A program made the translations under genes and the position numbers. From contig NC_135553.1 in the NCBI RefSeq assembly GCF_964340395.1, positions 18,077,501 through 18,120,000 on the forward strand: a stretch of 42,500 nt of DNA. Reading direction: 5' to 3'. Below, in pieces: positions 1 to 10,835 of this stretch. Every line of letters starts with the position of its first letter. The first letter of the stretch is position 1. The DNA is from Glandiceps talaboti. Lineage: Eukaryota; Hemichordata; Enteropneusta; Spengelidae. The notes below the pieces were generated by a model, which saw nothing but the letters and a program-made list of their open reading frames with translations, was not told the DNA's origin and did not search any database.

Positions 1-270
1 ATGATTGGTAGTCAGGTAAGAACAAAGATGATTGGTACTCAGTAAGAACACAGATGATTGGTAGTCAATAGAACAAAGATGATTGGTAGTCAGTAAGAAC
101 ACAGATGATTGGTGCTCAGTAAGAACAAAGATAATTGGTGCTCAGTAAGAACACAGATGATTGGTAGTCTATAGAACAAAGATGATTGGTAGTCAGTAAG
201 AACAAAGATGATTGGTAGTCAGTAAGAACACAGATGATTGGTAGTCAGGTAAGAACAAAGATGATTGGTG
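1..270. repeat. 26-bp minisatellite, about 11 units
   Basis: The unit reads roughly ATGATTGGTAGTCAGTAAG plus AACAAAG and recurs every 25-27 bases, with small changes (CAG/CAGG, AAAG/ACAG). The array is cut by the left edge of the window. There are no spacers, so it is not a CRISPR array. Confidence 0.95.
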
Positions 271-1160
271 GTGTTATCTGGAATTGCAACCTTCTACTTG
301 ACTGAATACATTATAAATTCCAAAGGTTTATGTCCGATTTAGATAAACTTTTGGTTAGAAAAAGAGTTATCTGGCAGAGCTATAGGAAAAGTTGTTCCAG
401 AACAAAAGAGTGATCATATTAAATCCTTATGACTCCACTGATAGGATAACTCTAATTATGCAGGAACCTGGGTTTAAAATATTGGAATTTAAAGAGCAAT
501 TAATCAGATTCTACACGCATCTTTTGTTTCATGAACACACTAGAAATTAATAAATGTCATCTCTTGTTATGAAAAAGAAGATAATATTAATCCAGACAGA
601 ACTTTGAGAAGTAAATTAAAAATTTCAATAAACTTACCTTAAACTCGATGACATCTCCTGTTGTTGTACCTACAAGTTTTAACACAGGGGGTCTAGAATC
701 ACTAGATATATACTACAAAAAAAGAAACACAACACACTTGATTAGTTTTACCAGATGCTATATACTTGTATGCTCTAATCACATATATCCTAAAACACAT
801 CTTGGTTTAAATTCTGTCATTCAAAGCATTGAGACTGAAAATGTAAAATATGAATGATTTTAAGATGAGGTAACTATAACATTGAAAACATGGAGAAGGA
901 GGTATTACTGGGGTACTAGAAATTGATGAAACAGACAATGGTGGGTTAAGAGTTCCTGTTGCTTTCATTGAAGTTGGATAGGATAGGGTTAGGTTGAGTT
1001 GGGTTGGGTTGGAATTTACATTCAGAAAGTTCTTTGACTTCCAAGAAAGTACAGAATTTTTAAAGCATGCAGTATTGTAATATTCATAGTTGTTGTATTA
1101 TTACACCGTACCATTAGTTTTTCTAGTTATAAACCAATATTGGTACATTGTGATGATATT
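271..1160. other. No supported gene
   Basis: AT-rich sequence without a convincing exon. Around 975-1010 there is a short degenerate run of GGTTAGG/GGTTGGG units that resembles telomere repeats only loosely. Confidence 0.5.
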
Positions 1161-1167
1161 GATAAAC

Positions 1168-1352
1168 AGTGTGCCCTCTAAGCCAACTTGATGTGCCACT
1201 GATGCACACAATTTCGCACCAAAATTTGGTGTTCCCCTATCTCTTACTATGTGGTGACAAGTGTGCCCTCTAAGCCAATTTGACGTGCCACTGATGTACA
1301 CAATTTTGCACCAAAATTTGGTGTTCCCCTATCTTTCACTAGGTGGTGACTC
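1168..1352. repeat. 92-bp tandem duplication
   Basis: Two adjacent copies begin with GTGTGCCCTCTAAGCCAA and end near GGTGGTGAC. They differ at a few positions (for example CTTGATG versus TTTGACG). They may be part of a larger dispersed repeat. Confidence 0.85.
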
Positions 1353-3190
1353 ACAAGAAATCCCAGTTGTTTCTCATTTTGACTCACAACAACAAATTTT
1401 AGCTATCATTAGAGGGCATGCTGATAAGTACTACAACCAAGACGTACAAGATTTTGACTTACTTCATAAATTTCACAATTGGTTACAAATGAAGGAATAG
1501 TATCGGCATTAGGTGGTACTTTCCATGTCACTTCACCTGAATCATCAAAGGTTAGCTCAGTTCTGTCGGCAGAGAATAAATAATGACTTTTTGAGATCAT
1601 ATATATTCTAGAGGTATGAAAAAAATATAAATGTATCATTGATTCTGTTGTTGAATAGAAATTAATACTGTAACTTGACTCCATTGTTTATAGTCAACAG
1701 TTATGACGTTACCTTTTTGGAATCTAGTTTTCAAGAAACCATGCTAGCATTCTTCTGAATTTCTCAGACATAGCTGATAGATTCAGATAACAGCTAGAGA
1801 CACTTCAAAGCTAAATCCAAAAATGATAACTTTATAATTGATTCTGCAGTCAGCTATAGATTCAAACAAAATTAAGTCTGTGGTCTTTGCTTCACAGTGA
1901 AGTGGCACAGGTTAGTGTACATGCTCTTGGCAAATACTTTGCAGTTGTACATCCTGTGGTGACCTAAGAATTTCAGCTCTAATAATGCCACAATGCAGAC
2001 ACCCTCAAAAGTCCTTCCACTGTAAGGAGTGAAGCATCTCATCTAGAATGATAGTATATCACAGTTGAGATTCTCCCTAAGAGTAACTAGAATTGTTGGA
2101 CAGTATAAAATTGCTTAAATTACAGATTACACTGCGCAATGGATTTTTTTAACCTGTTTCATTTTTTTTACAAAATATACATGATTGGCTGATTTTCCAC
2201 TTTTTTATGTTTATCTATCACATTTTTTAATATCAGTCAAAAATCCGAAAATGAAAACTTATGAATCAAAACAAATGGATTATATCATAAAATATGACTA
2301 GAGTATTATTCACCAAGTGGTCAGATTTAATACACATAAATCCTATCATGGTACTTATGTTTTGCATGCTATAGATAATTTTATCATTTTTTGCTGCAAT
2401 GAAAAAGTCTATTTTCAGGAGGATAATATGCTCAGGGAAATACAGGTTGTTGTGTTTTTTACTTGATTTCTATTATTATCATGCATCTGAGACATAGATA
2501 GACTGCAAAATTCATTGTTGATCTGCTTGCCCTTACCAAACGAGTAGATCTACTGTAGATGAGTTTCAACTACAGTAGATCTGCAGTAGACAAACCCTCT
2601 TGACACTGCATCTATATTATACATAACCGGGTTCACATTAATGCATTTTTTCGTGTCCAGGATTCAACAATACAGTTCAATGGGACCCATTACTAAAGAT
2701 CTTTTGTATCTGTCTATGCTCCATGACCATTTGCTACCCCATTAGAACATATTACATAAGCGAAGCGGAAACAGTGATGATGGGTCGATCTTTTAGTCTG
2801 AGACACGCCTGCTTTTATTGTATATGAACTTTTGGTACAAATAATGAAAATAGGCACTGTGATAAAACACATACCATATTCATAACTTCACAAGGGGAAT
2901 GATTGTATACTGACAGTCATATGTTACCATCAATCAATCAATCAATCTAATACAACGTAATGTTCTATGACACTGAACAGGAACAATAGTAGATCATTGT
3001 CAAAAGTCTCAGTTTACATAAATATACCCATGTAAATGTGCATTAAAACCGTTTATACATGTCTAAAATGATGAGTTGTTACACAACAGATAAACCAATA
3101 CACTGGTAAATCCATACATCACTACTGTTTTTACAAAATAAAGGGTGATATTTTACCCATATATATATTTCAGAACGGCAATGCAATATT
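1353..3190. other. No supported gene; short open stretch and one hairpin
   Basis: A 47-codon plus-strand open stretch (1356-1499, ending WLQMKE) follows an AG with a pyrimidine tract. It has no recognisable family and no partner exon, so it is not called as a gene. A perfect 13-bp inverted repeat lies at 2546-2582. The rest is unremarkable AT-rich DNA. Confidence 0.4.
2546..2582. repeat. 13-bp perfect hairpin
   Basis: AGATCTACTGTAG (2546-2558) and its exact reverse complement (2570-2582) are separated by 11 bases. Confidence 0.8.
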
Positions 3191-3194
3191 TTAG

Positions 3195-3578
3195 TAAGCT
3201 TGCACTAGCTGTAAATGTAACTGGAGTATTATTTTGTCAATCAGACAACCCACAATATATTCACTGAAAACTGTTAAAATACAAATCATTAGACATTGTA
3301 CATGTCAATTTGAGGTCGATTTTATCTATAAGTAGTATGGTAATAATTTGAAATTGTGATTCACTGAGGGCACTGACTTTTTGGGTGCGGACCTGAAAAT
3401 CAATTTGAATGAATATACTGCACTATAACTTATATGTCTACTATGTACATAGGTATATTTACCTACAGCTGATTTAATTACTACTGTTTTAGGTGTATTA
3501 CATTAACAGTAAGTCATTATATTTAGCAAAACATTTTTTCAAAAACCATCTGTTGCAGCTAGTGAAGCTTTAAAGGGC
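3195..3578. mobile_element. MITE, AAGCTTGCACTAGCTG termini (copy 1)
   Basis: The left end AAGCTTGCACTAGCTG is mirrored at the right end by CAGCTAGTGAAGCTTTA. The interior aligns with a second copy at 25,280-25,635: both contain a CATTGTACATGT segment, a GAGGGC(A/G)CTG segment and an AAACATTTTTTCAAAAA-like segment in the same order. There is no coding capacity. Confidence 0.7.
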
Positions 3579-3896
3579 AGTGAACAATAGGAGAGTGAAT
3601 GATAGAATTTATGTGTGTTTCTCATATATTTCATCTGTGTTGAACTTGTCCACCAAAAATAATTGTACAGTAAAAAGGGTATTGAAATGTATGTCGCATA
3701 CGTTTTATTCTAATTCTACTATTACTATAAAGAGTTCTCACTTTATAACACTGTCCTCAGCAAGCTAGATTCATTTATTAATCAGACTACCTCTCCAATC
3801 CTCTACATTCTCAGTTCAAACTATTGCCTTCAGACAGGTGCTATGGAATTTTAAACATTTTCAAGAAGTCGTTTTTACGAAGCATAATAAATATCC

Positions 3897-4274
3897 TAGT
3901 CTTGGTTACCCAGCTTCCCGCTGCTGGGGGCTCTGCCTATGAGACCTCCCCAAACGAGAGTCTGGGGAAGCGAGATTCCAACTATCCCACACAGGAAGTA
4001 GCCTCTGGAGCAGTGCATCATGGGGAGCACTTCATGTCTAACATTCAGGCTGAATAATTTGTGTGCCTTTGCTATATACAGATTATCACTTCTCAAGCGA
4101 ATGATATACATTAATTACAAGAAACAGGCCTCGTAAGCCGATTTTTTTATGCTTGGAAGAAATGTACTGTGTGACTTTCATTGCAGGGTAGTTAGAACAT
4201 GGTTTCTCCAGACTTTCATCTGAGCAGTCTCACAGAAGAACACCCAGCAGTGAGAGTCTGGGTAAATGGGACTA
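3897..4274. mobile_element. Mutator-like MITE, TAGTCT..TACCCAG termini (copy 1)
   Basis: The left end TAGTCTTGGTTACCCAG pairs with a right end whose complement reads TAGTCCCATTTACCCAG. The match continues inward through CTGCTGGG. The flanks are TAAATATCC (3888-3896) and TAAATATGC (4275-4283), an imperfect 9-bp target-site duplication. That length is typical of Mutator-like elements. It is related to the element at 8484-8628 and has no open reading frame of its own. Confidence 0.75.
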
Positions 4275-4283
4275 TAAATATGC

Positions 4284-4900
4284 TTAATTCAGGTTCATAA
4301 TCCATTGGTATTTTAGAATTAACATATCAGTGTCCCACTTTGCTGAATTTTAAAGTCATTTACATTCATTTTTCATTTTCCTTTTCTAAGTGTTTTAGTT
4401 TTCCTTTGGTTGTATACATTTTATGTGTAGTTTGTATGTTTGTCTCTTTGAGGTGAAGCTATTTAAAGAGAAATTTCAGATTAGGACAATAAAGCTATAT
4501 TGAAAATTGACTTGAGTTTTGAATATTGAAGACAGTATGCATATCATAAGGTATCATGATTGTTGTGTTTACATTGTGCTGTAACAGTTATACATGTTAC
4601 TGCATGCTTTATGCCATTGCTATCCTTTTTAAAATTCTTTAATGTTAGATTTTTACATTGTTAAAAGTAGGAAAGTGAGACAAAAACAAAAGTATAACAG
4701 TTACAACAGGCAGTTTACACAACACTTTCATACAAGTACAAGGTTGTTTTCATTTTATCACGTTGTCATAGACAGTTGTTTTTTTCTGTTTTGGTTTCAC
4801 ACGGTTTTTTTTTCTGTTCTGTTTTGTTTAATAAAAGCACCAATGGCATTGTAGCACATGCACAACTGTTGAGAGCAAACTTTAATTTTCTATTATGATT
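4284..4900. other. No supported gene
   Basis: AT-rich sequence. A GGACAATAAAGC (near 4487) resembles a polyadenylation context, but no upstream exon was found. Confidence 0.4.
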
Positions 4901-4904
4901 ATTT

Positions 4905-5275
4905 GTTCTTGTGGCTAGACATAATATCTGCATGTATTTTTTGAAGCTTTATTCACATACCTACCTATCCATGGTGTTACATTTGCAATGTATACTATCA
5001 TTTAACTGTTGCTATGAGTATGGCCTTGTTGCTAGGCATATATGCATACATTTTTGGAATGTTTGTTCATTTGCCTTCCCTTCACTGGTGTTATATTGGC
5101 AATATGTGTCATTGTTTACCTGTTGCTATGAGCATGGTCTTGTTACTAATGACAGTTGCATATTCTAAACTAACCTTTACGCAATTACCTACTCATCCCT
5201 GTTGTTATATTTGCAATAAACCCTATCATTTGACTGTTGCTAAGGGCATGGCCATGGTTGCTAAGGCCAGTTACG
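4905..5275. repeat. Diverged tandem repeat of about 118 bp, three units
   Basis: Units share the order TGTTGCTATGAGTATGGCC, GCATACATTTTTGGA, a TGGTGTTAYATTKGCAAT segment and a YATCATTTAACTGTTGCTA segment. Three copies run from about 4905 to 5275. The two overlapping open frames here simply reflect the repeat. Confidence 0.7.
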
Positions 5276-5339
5276 TGAGTATGACACATTTGCAATTTTC
5301 AGACTAACACTTTTAGAATCATTCCTGAGAAACATTTCA

Positions 5340-5560
5340 CCAAAAACATCATGTTTTTAGCCCTAATTTGCATATCATTAATGGGATATATCACTTGATC
5401 TGTACATCCCCAGGAACACCCCTGCGAAATTTCAGCCAAGTCTGCCAAGTACATGTACTTTTGGAATTAAAGATTTTTTACCAAACAATCACATTTTTAT
5501 TCCTCATTTGCATATCTCCAATGGGAACATCATGTGATGAAGAATCTTGTGTGTACACAC
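5340..5560. repeat. Two related copies of a TTTGCATAT-containing repeat
   Basis: The motifs CCCTAATTTGCATATCATTAATGGG (split here as CCCTAATTTGCATATC + ATTAATGGG) and TCCTCATTTGCATATCTCC + AATGGGA lie about 140 bases apart, each preceded by an ACATCATG/CACATTTTT segment. This looks like tandemly duplicated interspersed repeat sequence. Confidence 0.45.
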
Positions 5561-5562
5561 CC

Positions 5563-6135
5563 CTAAAATGATGTAGGCTTGGTGTTTCACTCATGGGACA
5601 TTACAGCTAAAATGATGTAGGTTAGGTGTTTCACTTATGGGACATTACAGCTAAAATGATGTAGGCTTGGTGTTTCACTCATGGGACATTACAGCTAAAA
5701 TGATGTAGGCTTGGTGTTTCACTCATGGGACATTACTGCTAAACTGATGTAGGCTTGGTGTTTCACTCATGGGACATTACAGCTAAAATGATGTAACCTT
5801 GGTGTTTCACTCATGGGACATTACTGCTAAAATGATGTAGGCTTGGTGTTTCACTCATGGGACATTACTGCTAAAATGATGTAGGCTAGGTGTTTCACTC
5901 ATGGGACATTACAGCTAAAATGATGTAGGCTTGGTGTTTCACTCATGGGACATTATAGATAAAATGATGTAGGCTTGGTGTTTCACTCATGGGACATTAT
6001 AGATAAAATGATGTAAGCTTGGTGTTTCACTCATGGGACATTACAGATAAAATGATGTAGGCTTGGTGTTTCACTCATGGGACATTACAGCTAAAATGAT
6101 GTAGGCTTGGTGTTTCACTCATGGGACATTACATT
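5563..6135. repeat. 44-bp minisatellite, 13 units
   Basis: The unit contains AAAATGATGTAGGCTTGGTG, TTTCACTCATGGGACATTAC and AGCT. Thirteen copies recur at an exact 44-base spacing with only scattered substitutions. Inverted single units lie at 6140-6200 and, 2.8 kb away, at 8941-8996. This suggests the array amplified from one end of a palindromic mobile element. Confidence 0.95.
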
Positions 6136-6139
6136 ACAT

Positions 6140-6200
6140 TGTAAATGTCATGTTACATGAGTGAAACACCAATCCAACACCATTTTAGCTGTAAATGTTT
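6140..6200. repeat. Inverted unit of the 44-bp minisatellite
   Basis: ACATGAGTGAAACACCAA followed by CACCATTTTAGCTGTAAATG is the reverse complement of one array unit. It immediately follows the array, so the locus folds back on itself. Confidence 0.85.
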
Positions 6201-7500
6201 AACAGAATAGTGGTCAGTATGGTAAAAAAGTCTTTACCAAGGTAGATGTCATTCATTATGATATTAAATACAATCTTGTCAAACACTAAATTTACTGTAA
6301 CCTAGTCCAAAAGTGTATCAGTACAGCTATCCCTCCCAACTTATTTTTTATGAGACTGGTGACAAATTCCACATAGTGAATGGTTGGAGGATGGGTTGCA
6401 GTGTTGTCTATCCTACCCCCACCTCCACCCCCACCCCCCCACCCCACACACACACACACATGCACACCAACTGAAATGATTACAAGTGAAATCAGGTGAC
6501 TTTTGACATCACTTTGACACTAAGTAGTTGAGGTGAAATCTTTAGAAATTATAAAGATGGCTCTGACTGAGCTCTGTCACCACATACACTAAGAATATGA
6601 ATTTAATATGAAAACATGAATGTTTCAATGTACATGCATATCAATTGGGAGGGGATCGACACAGTAGCCACTTGTTGCAGTCTAAATGCTACCCTATCCT
6701 TGTACTAGTTCTCGTACCACTTGAGTTTGGGTTCATACTAGCCCACACACAGAGCTGGCTGGGTTTGATTAAACACTAACCATGTCTGTATGTGAGAAGG
6801 GTACATGTTGCTCATGTATATGTAGAGTTTCCCCTGACCCTTGGTACTCTCAGGTTTCCTCCTGCTATTACACTACAACGAGATAGGGGGAGTACTTTGA
6901 ATTCATTTTGACCAATAGAGAGTATTATTATTATCATGCTAACCTAATACTAACTGGTAGCCTTACTTGAAAACAAGTGTGTGTCTATTGCATAGTCTGT
7001 CTTAGTGTCTATGTTTATGTTGACTTCAGACAGGTTGGATTAGCTGCTTCATCATGTGATGCAATGACACAACAGTCAGGTGACACGCATGTAGTCAAAT
7101 AAATCTGTACCTGCATTCAATTCACGGTCTGTATACATAAATTTGTGAAGGACCCGTTTCTGATTTGCTCATTGCCACTTTGTGAAGTTTGTTTATATAA
7201 GTGCTATTGTCATACACTATATTGTTAGCTTTTAATAATACATTGAGTTGAATTATATAGAATTATCTAAACTTTACGAAGGACTCGATTTTAATTCTAT
7301 TGTCAGTTATTTTTTTTTTATGTTTGCTTTGTTGATTTTGTTCACAGCAATACAATTTGAATCATTATTCTTCATGGAGGTTGGTGCAACAGTTTGATGT
7401 AAGGTACGGACGTTAAAAACCTGAAGCTAAGGACTGGCCAGCGATAGCGACAAGACTGAACAGCACTGAAAATATCATACTTTTGAATTTGTGTTGTCTT
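6201..7500. other. No supported gene
   Basis: It contains a C-rich and (CA)n tract at about 6412-6460. A strong acceptor-like site with a long T-run and TTGTTCACAG ends at about 7349 on the plus strand, but only a short closed frame follows it. Confidence 0.4.
6412..6460. repeat. C-rich tract followed by (CA)n
   Basis: Runs of CCACCC and CCCCCCC lead directly into ACACACACACACA. Confidence 0.9.
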
Positions 7501-7818
7501 GATGAATCATAATTTTTATGTCTCACGTTTGATTTGAACATATCTCGCGTTTACATGAAGACAAACGTTCACAAATGCATTTGTGAAGAAATTTCTGCCG
7601 TACTGCACGACGGTCGGTCGCGACGAATGCAGTTGGGGACGACTTACTCCGTATGCAAACAGGACTAAGTCGGACACTGATGTGATGACAGAGAGCAGAG
7701 TCGAACAAATTGATCATTTTTCATTTTTCGCCATCATTTTAATAACGAGCATTGGTACGATAATTTATACAGCCAGACCGATTACACATTCGCCATCTCC
7801 TATTTCGCGATAAAGCAT

Positions 7819-8105
7819 TCAATTTTGCAGAAAATTTCGTGACACTCTGATTGGATAGTTTCCAGGGAGAAAAATATTGTCTTCATTGACTTTCACATAC
7901 CCAACGAGTCCACTCGATTCAAGTCCATCGGCCGCAGCAGACAGCGTTTTCACATCGACAACCTGGAATTTGGAAGAGAAAAATTATATTTAATGACTTA
8001 CTGAAAAAATGCGATAAACCTCACACGTAGATCAGAATTTCAATAAAATGAAATTGCAAAAATTACCTTCCAAGATCCGTGAACGGTGGACACCTCGTCC
8101 GCCAT
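7819..8105 (-). CDS. Possible small two-exon gene, unknown protein
   Basis: A minus-strand ATG at 8105 opens MADEVSTVHGSWK (exon 8067-8105), followed by a good donor (AAG|GTAATT). The next exon (7819-7962) follows a pyrimidine-rich acceptor and continues in phase as VVDVKTLSAAADGLESSGLV, then 26 further codons to a TGA, 60 residues in all. A stronger internal donor (GG|GTATGTG) lies after residues SSGLVG, so the real gene may splice there into exons I could not find. The segment is richer in CpG than its surroundings and has a CRE palindrome upstream, as expected of a 5' end. I do not recognise the family. It could be a 5' fragment of a longer gene or spurious. Confidence 0.4.
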
Positions 8106-8124
8106 ATTGTCATATGTGTTATTG

Positions 8125-8175
8125 GTGAAATGCGCATGTGTACTAGGTCTACCCTTTTAAACCATGACGTCATGC
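8125..8175 (-). promoter_or_regulatory. Candidate promoter with CRE and NRF1-like sites
   Basis: ATGACGTCAT (a full CRE palindrome) and a TGCGCATG NRF1-like half-site lie 25-70 bases upstream of the ATG at 8105. Both are common in CpG-type animal promoters. There is no obvious TATA box. Confidence 0.4.
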
Positions 8176-8483
8176 AGCTAATTATAGAAATGATTTACCA
8201 GCTGATGTCAACATTGCCTGAGTGGCAAATATGATGCAGAGTTCAAGTACTTCTCTCTAGCTCTGTGTTTGTTGATTTATAATTTATGACATAACACATA
8301 ACGAATTAACGAATTTTGAAATGTGCATGTCACGTTACTTATATCTTCTGTTGAAAAACCTTGATATACATGCAAGAATTATGCAGAAGTAACTTGAAGA
8401 GGAAGCGAACTGCCACTTTGATATACACTTTTGGCACTGTATGACACGGATCACCGGCCAACACTTATACTCGAGCCGAAAGG

Positions 8484-8628
8484 TAGTCTCGGTTACCCAG
8501 ACTCTCTCGCCACTGGAGGCTAGGCAGACCTCCCCAAGCGAGGGTCGCCAGTGGGTTGTCTTGGTGGTCTCGTAGAAGAGCCCCAGTGGTGAGAGTCTGG
8601 GTAAGTAGAGTCTGGGAGAATGAGACTA
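8484..8628. mobile_element. Mutator-like MITE with exact 9-bp target duplication (copy 2)
   Basis: The left end TAGTCTCGGTTACCCAGACT and the right end (complement TAGTCTCATTCTCCCAGACT) form the terminal inverted repeats. The element is flanked by GCCGAAAGG at 8475-8483 and 8629-8637, an exact 9-bp duplication. It is short (145 bp), non-coding and related to 3897-4274. Confidence 0.85.
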
Positions 8629-8940
8629 GCCGAAAGGTGACTAGATTAGGCCTAAACAAATAATTGTTAGGTTCCGGTTACCCAACCCCACCCAGTTTTT
8701 CACTGTCGACCCTAAACTTTTTTTTTACGTTCTCGAGAAAAAAAATATAAATCGCAAAAATTGTGTGAAGTCTCTCGAGATATAGTGGATGAGGAAACTG
8801 AAAAAGACGATAACCTGAACTAGACACTCACACATGAAAAAAAAAAATAATAATAAAAATTTAAAATCTACCTATTCTAAAATTGAGCGTAATCGGAAAA
8901 CCACACACTAGGCCATTAGAAGTTGTCTGAGGGTGTGTAT

Positions 8941-8996
8941 TAAATGTCATGTTACATGAGTGAAACACCAAGCCTACATCATTTTAGCTGTAAATT
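8941..8996. repeat. Solitary inverted unit of the 44-bp repeat
   Basis: ACATGAGTGAAACACCAAGC followed by CTACATCATTTTAGCTGTAA is the reverse complement of the 5.6-6.1 kb repeat unit. It shows that this sequence also exists outside the array. Confidence 0.85.
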
Positions 8997-9143
8997 CAAA
9001 AAAATCTGTTAGGATAGCGGAATAGTGTAACTGGGTAGCGAAAGTGTTTGAAGTATACAATTTAATAGGCTAGTTAATGACGTCATAGGGACACAACTCA
9101 CTTTGTTACCATGTATACCACCTGATGCCATAATACACACTAC

Positions 9144-9221
9144 ATACATACATACATACATACATACATACATACATACATACATACATACATACATACA
9201 TACATACATACATACATACAA
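9144..9221. repeat. (CATA)n microsatellite
   Basis: About 19 uninterrupted CATA units. It opens long frames of Tyr-Met-Cys-Val in translation, which are artefacts. Confidence 0.98.
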
Positions 9222-9516
9222 TTTATAAACAATATTTTACATACGTTTTATAATGTTTGTAACCTATACCAACATACACTTACCTGTATGTATCACATGA
9301 TCACTTTAGTTAATCATTCCTCTCGGTAAAAAGTACTGGTAGCAGTAGATGTATATCTTGTGTCTGAATGTATATAACAATGTATAAGTGTACATACCAT
9401 AACAGATACTTTCTAGATATAAATTATTGCATGTGCTATAACGGTACACACTTCCAAAACAAAAAGTAGCATTTCAGTAGCATGAGAAAAGTAATATCCG
9501 TCACTGTATTTTGAGG

Positions 9517-9524
9517 TGACGTCA
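9517..9524 (+). promoter_or_regulatory. CRE palindrome upstream of first Y RNA gene
   Basis: TGACGTCA lies 214 bases before the RNA start and is followed by AATAGCGCCCTT at about 9535. Other units keep the same GCGCCC block with a degraded TGACGT or AACGTC. Confidence 0.45.
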
Positions 9525-9597
9525 CAGACATTAACAATAGCGCCCTTAATATAGCGGTCGATATCTCCTCAGACCACTATAGAGAATCCCTTTTGTT

Positions 9598-9605
9598 ATG
9601 CAAAT
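9598..9605 (+). promoter_or_regulatory. Octamer motif upstream of first Y RNA gene
   Basis: ATGCAAAT lies 133 bases upstream of the RNA. Octamers are the usual distal-element component of snRNA-type and vertebrate Y RNA promoters (known). A role here is inferred. Confidence 0.4.
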
Positions 9606-9675
9606 GTTTTTGATCTTATTGATGCTGAATAAGCTATAATCACGTGTTTGAAAAAGTGTCGTGTAACAGTACATA

Positions 9676-9708
9676 AAGATTTCGTCTGAAGTAAGCTGGT
9701 CAAATACA
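9676..9708 (+). promoter_or_regulatory. Diverged PSE plus TATA-like box, first Y RNA gene
   Basis: AAGATTTCGTCTGAAGTAAG aligns with the conserved proximal element of the other units. TCAAATACA lies in the TATA position about 30 bases before the RNA start. Confidence 0.55.
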
Positions 9709-9737
9709 GACATTTTCCACTCTCTTAATACATGTAA

Positions 9738-9805
9738 GGTCCGGAGGTTATGGGTTACTATTCATGTTATGAGTACTTCCCTCCCATGCCATAATTCGAC
9801 CTTTT
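9738..9805 (+). ncRNA. Y RNA gene, B subtype, most diverged copy
   Basis: It starts GGTCCGGAGGTTATGGG and ends CGACC followed by TTTT (68 nt). The upper stem TATGGG pairs with CCCATG, using a T-G wobble. Unlike the other nine copies, the loop reads TTACT where the family has TTATC, and the 3' motif is TTCGACC rather than TTTGACC. Its promoter is also the least like the others, although it alone has an octamer. It is either an old founder copy with its own regulation or a decaying one. Confidence 0.75.
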
Positions 9806-9949
9806 ATTTCCTATACCCTGTGTTTCATTTTACCTTGTGCAATATACTTTTCTGGAATTGTTTCCTAAATGTATTTCCTAGTTTTTCATTTCATTTGTTG
9901 TTAGTCTTTTGGTAGTTTGTAAGTCGATTTTCAGTAGACCGTGAGAAAC

Positions 9950-10555
9950 CTTTGGTTTTCTTTTTAATGAATTTTAAACATTACATTACATTACATTACA
10001 TATTACAATAACGAGATGTACAGGTGGATAACATGAAACATAACAACACAAACGCAATAGGCGAAGGGATAACTTGAATAAAGAAATTATTACAAATCAG
10101 AGTCCAGAAGAACTGACCACTTTGTTTCATATAAATTACCGTTGTTTGTCCTTTTTGCAATAGCAAGTTTTAATGAGCGGATCTCATTGATCATTTCTTT
10201 GCATAATCACAAACACAAAGCACTGTTGTTTAATCAAGAATACTTTCCTGTTAACATTCAAGGATTGACAAGCACTTTGTGTCACTGGCAACTCAGGTCT
10301 GAGCCAAAGGTTACCATTGGACAATTCAGATCAAGAATATGTCTAACCAAAAGATTTGGATCTCTTTCCAAAAGTCAGTGTAAACCGTGGGTCACAAATC
10401 ATTATTTTACTCACAAAACAAACAAATCATTCATTTCAGGTGTCGAAATGCAAAACGTGTAATAGAGGTCGTTTAACTGATGAATGACCACGTGATGTCA
10501 TAATTTCTTTAAATACATACATACATACATACATACATACATACATACATACATA
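9950..10555. other. Unrelated sequence inserted in the array, possible retroelement
   Basis: The array unit breaks after GATTTTCAGTAGAC and resumes at about 10,558 with GTCGTGATTTGACA. The inserted block starts with five or more ACATT repeats, like the tandem tail of a minus-strand non-LTR element, and ends in a (CATA)n tract. The 106-codon open frame inside (10,142-10,462) has no recognisable domain. Confidence 0.4.
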
Positions 10556-10558
10556 CAT
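10515..10558. repeat. (CATA)n microsatellite
   Basis: Eleven CATA units at the right junction of the insertion. Confidence 0.95.
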
Positions 10559-10797
10559 GTCGTGATTTGACAGCTCTTTCAGAACTAACAGATCGAGTTG
10601 ATAGCCAAAACACTGACTCAGCATTTTCAACAGCGCCCTCAACACAAGTCTTTGTTTAGGTTCCAAGTAACGTCAACAAGAATGTGACTCATACATTGTT
10701 ATGTTCAACATCATTCAATTCTATTTGTATTCAATTCTAGTAAATTGCTGAAAAAGCAAGACTCCCATACATACAATTGTCAGTTCTAACTGTACCT

Positions 10798-10830
10798 GAG
10801 TTTTACATCCACAGAAATCAACTAATATAA
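10798..10830 (+). promoter_or_regulatory. Intact PSE and TATA-like box in front of a deleted Y RNA
   Basis: GAGTTTTACATCCACAGAAA plus TCAACTAATATAA is identical to functional-looking A copies, but the 5' half of the RNA it should start is missing. Confidence 0.7.
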
Positions 10831-10835
10831 TGTCT

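Noticed and set aside
975-1010. Internal telomere repeat
   Set aside because: Only a few irregular GGTTAGG/GGTTGGG units are present.
3896-4111. Opposite-strand 77- and 71-codon frames near 4 kb
   Set aside because: They fall within a MITE with inverted ends and no transposase similarity.
1-6135. CRISPR-like arrays at 1-270 and 5563-6135
   Set aside because: The units are contiguous with no unique spacers and the genome is eukaryotic; they are minisatellites.
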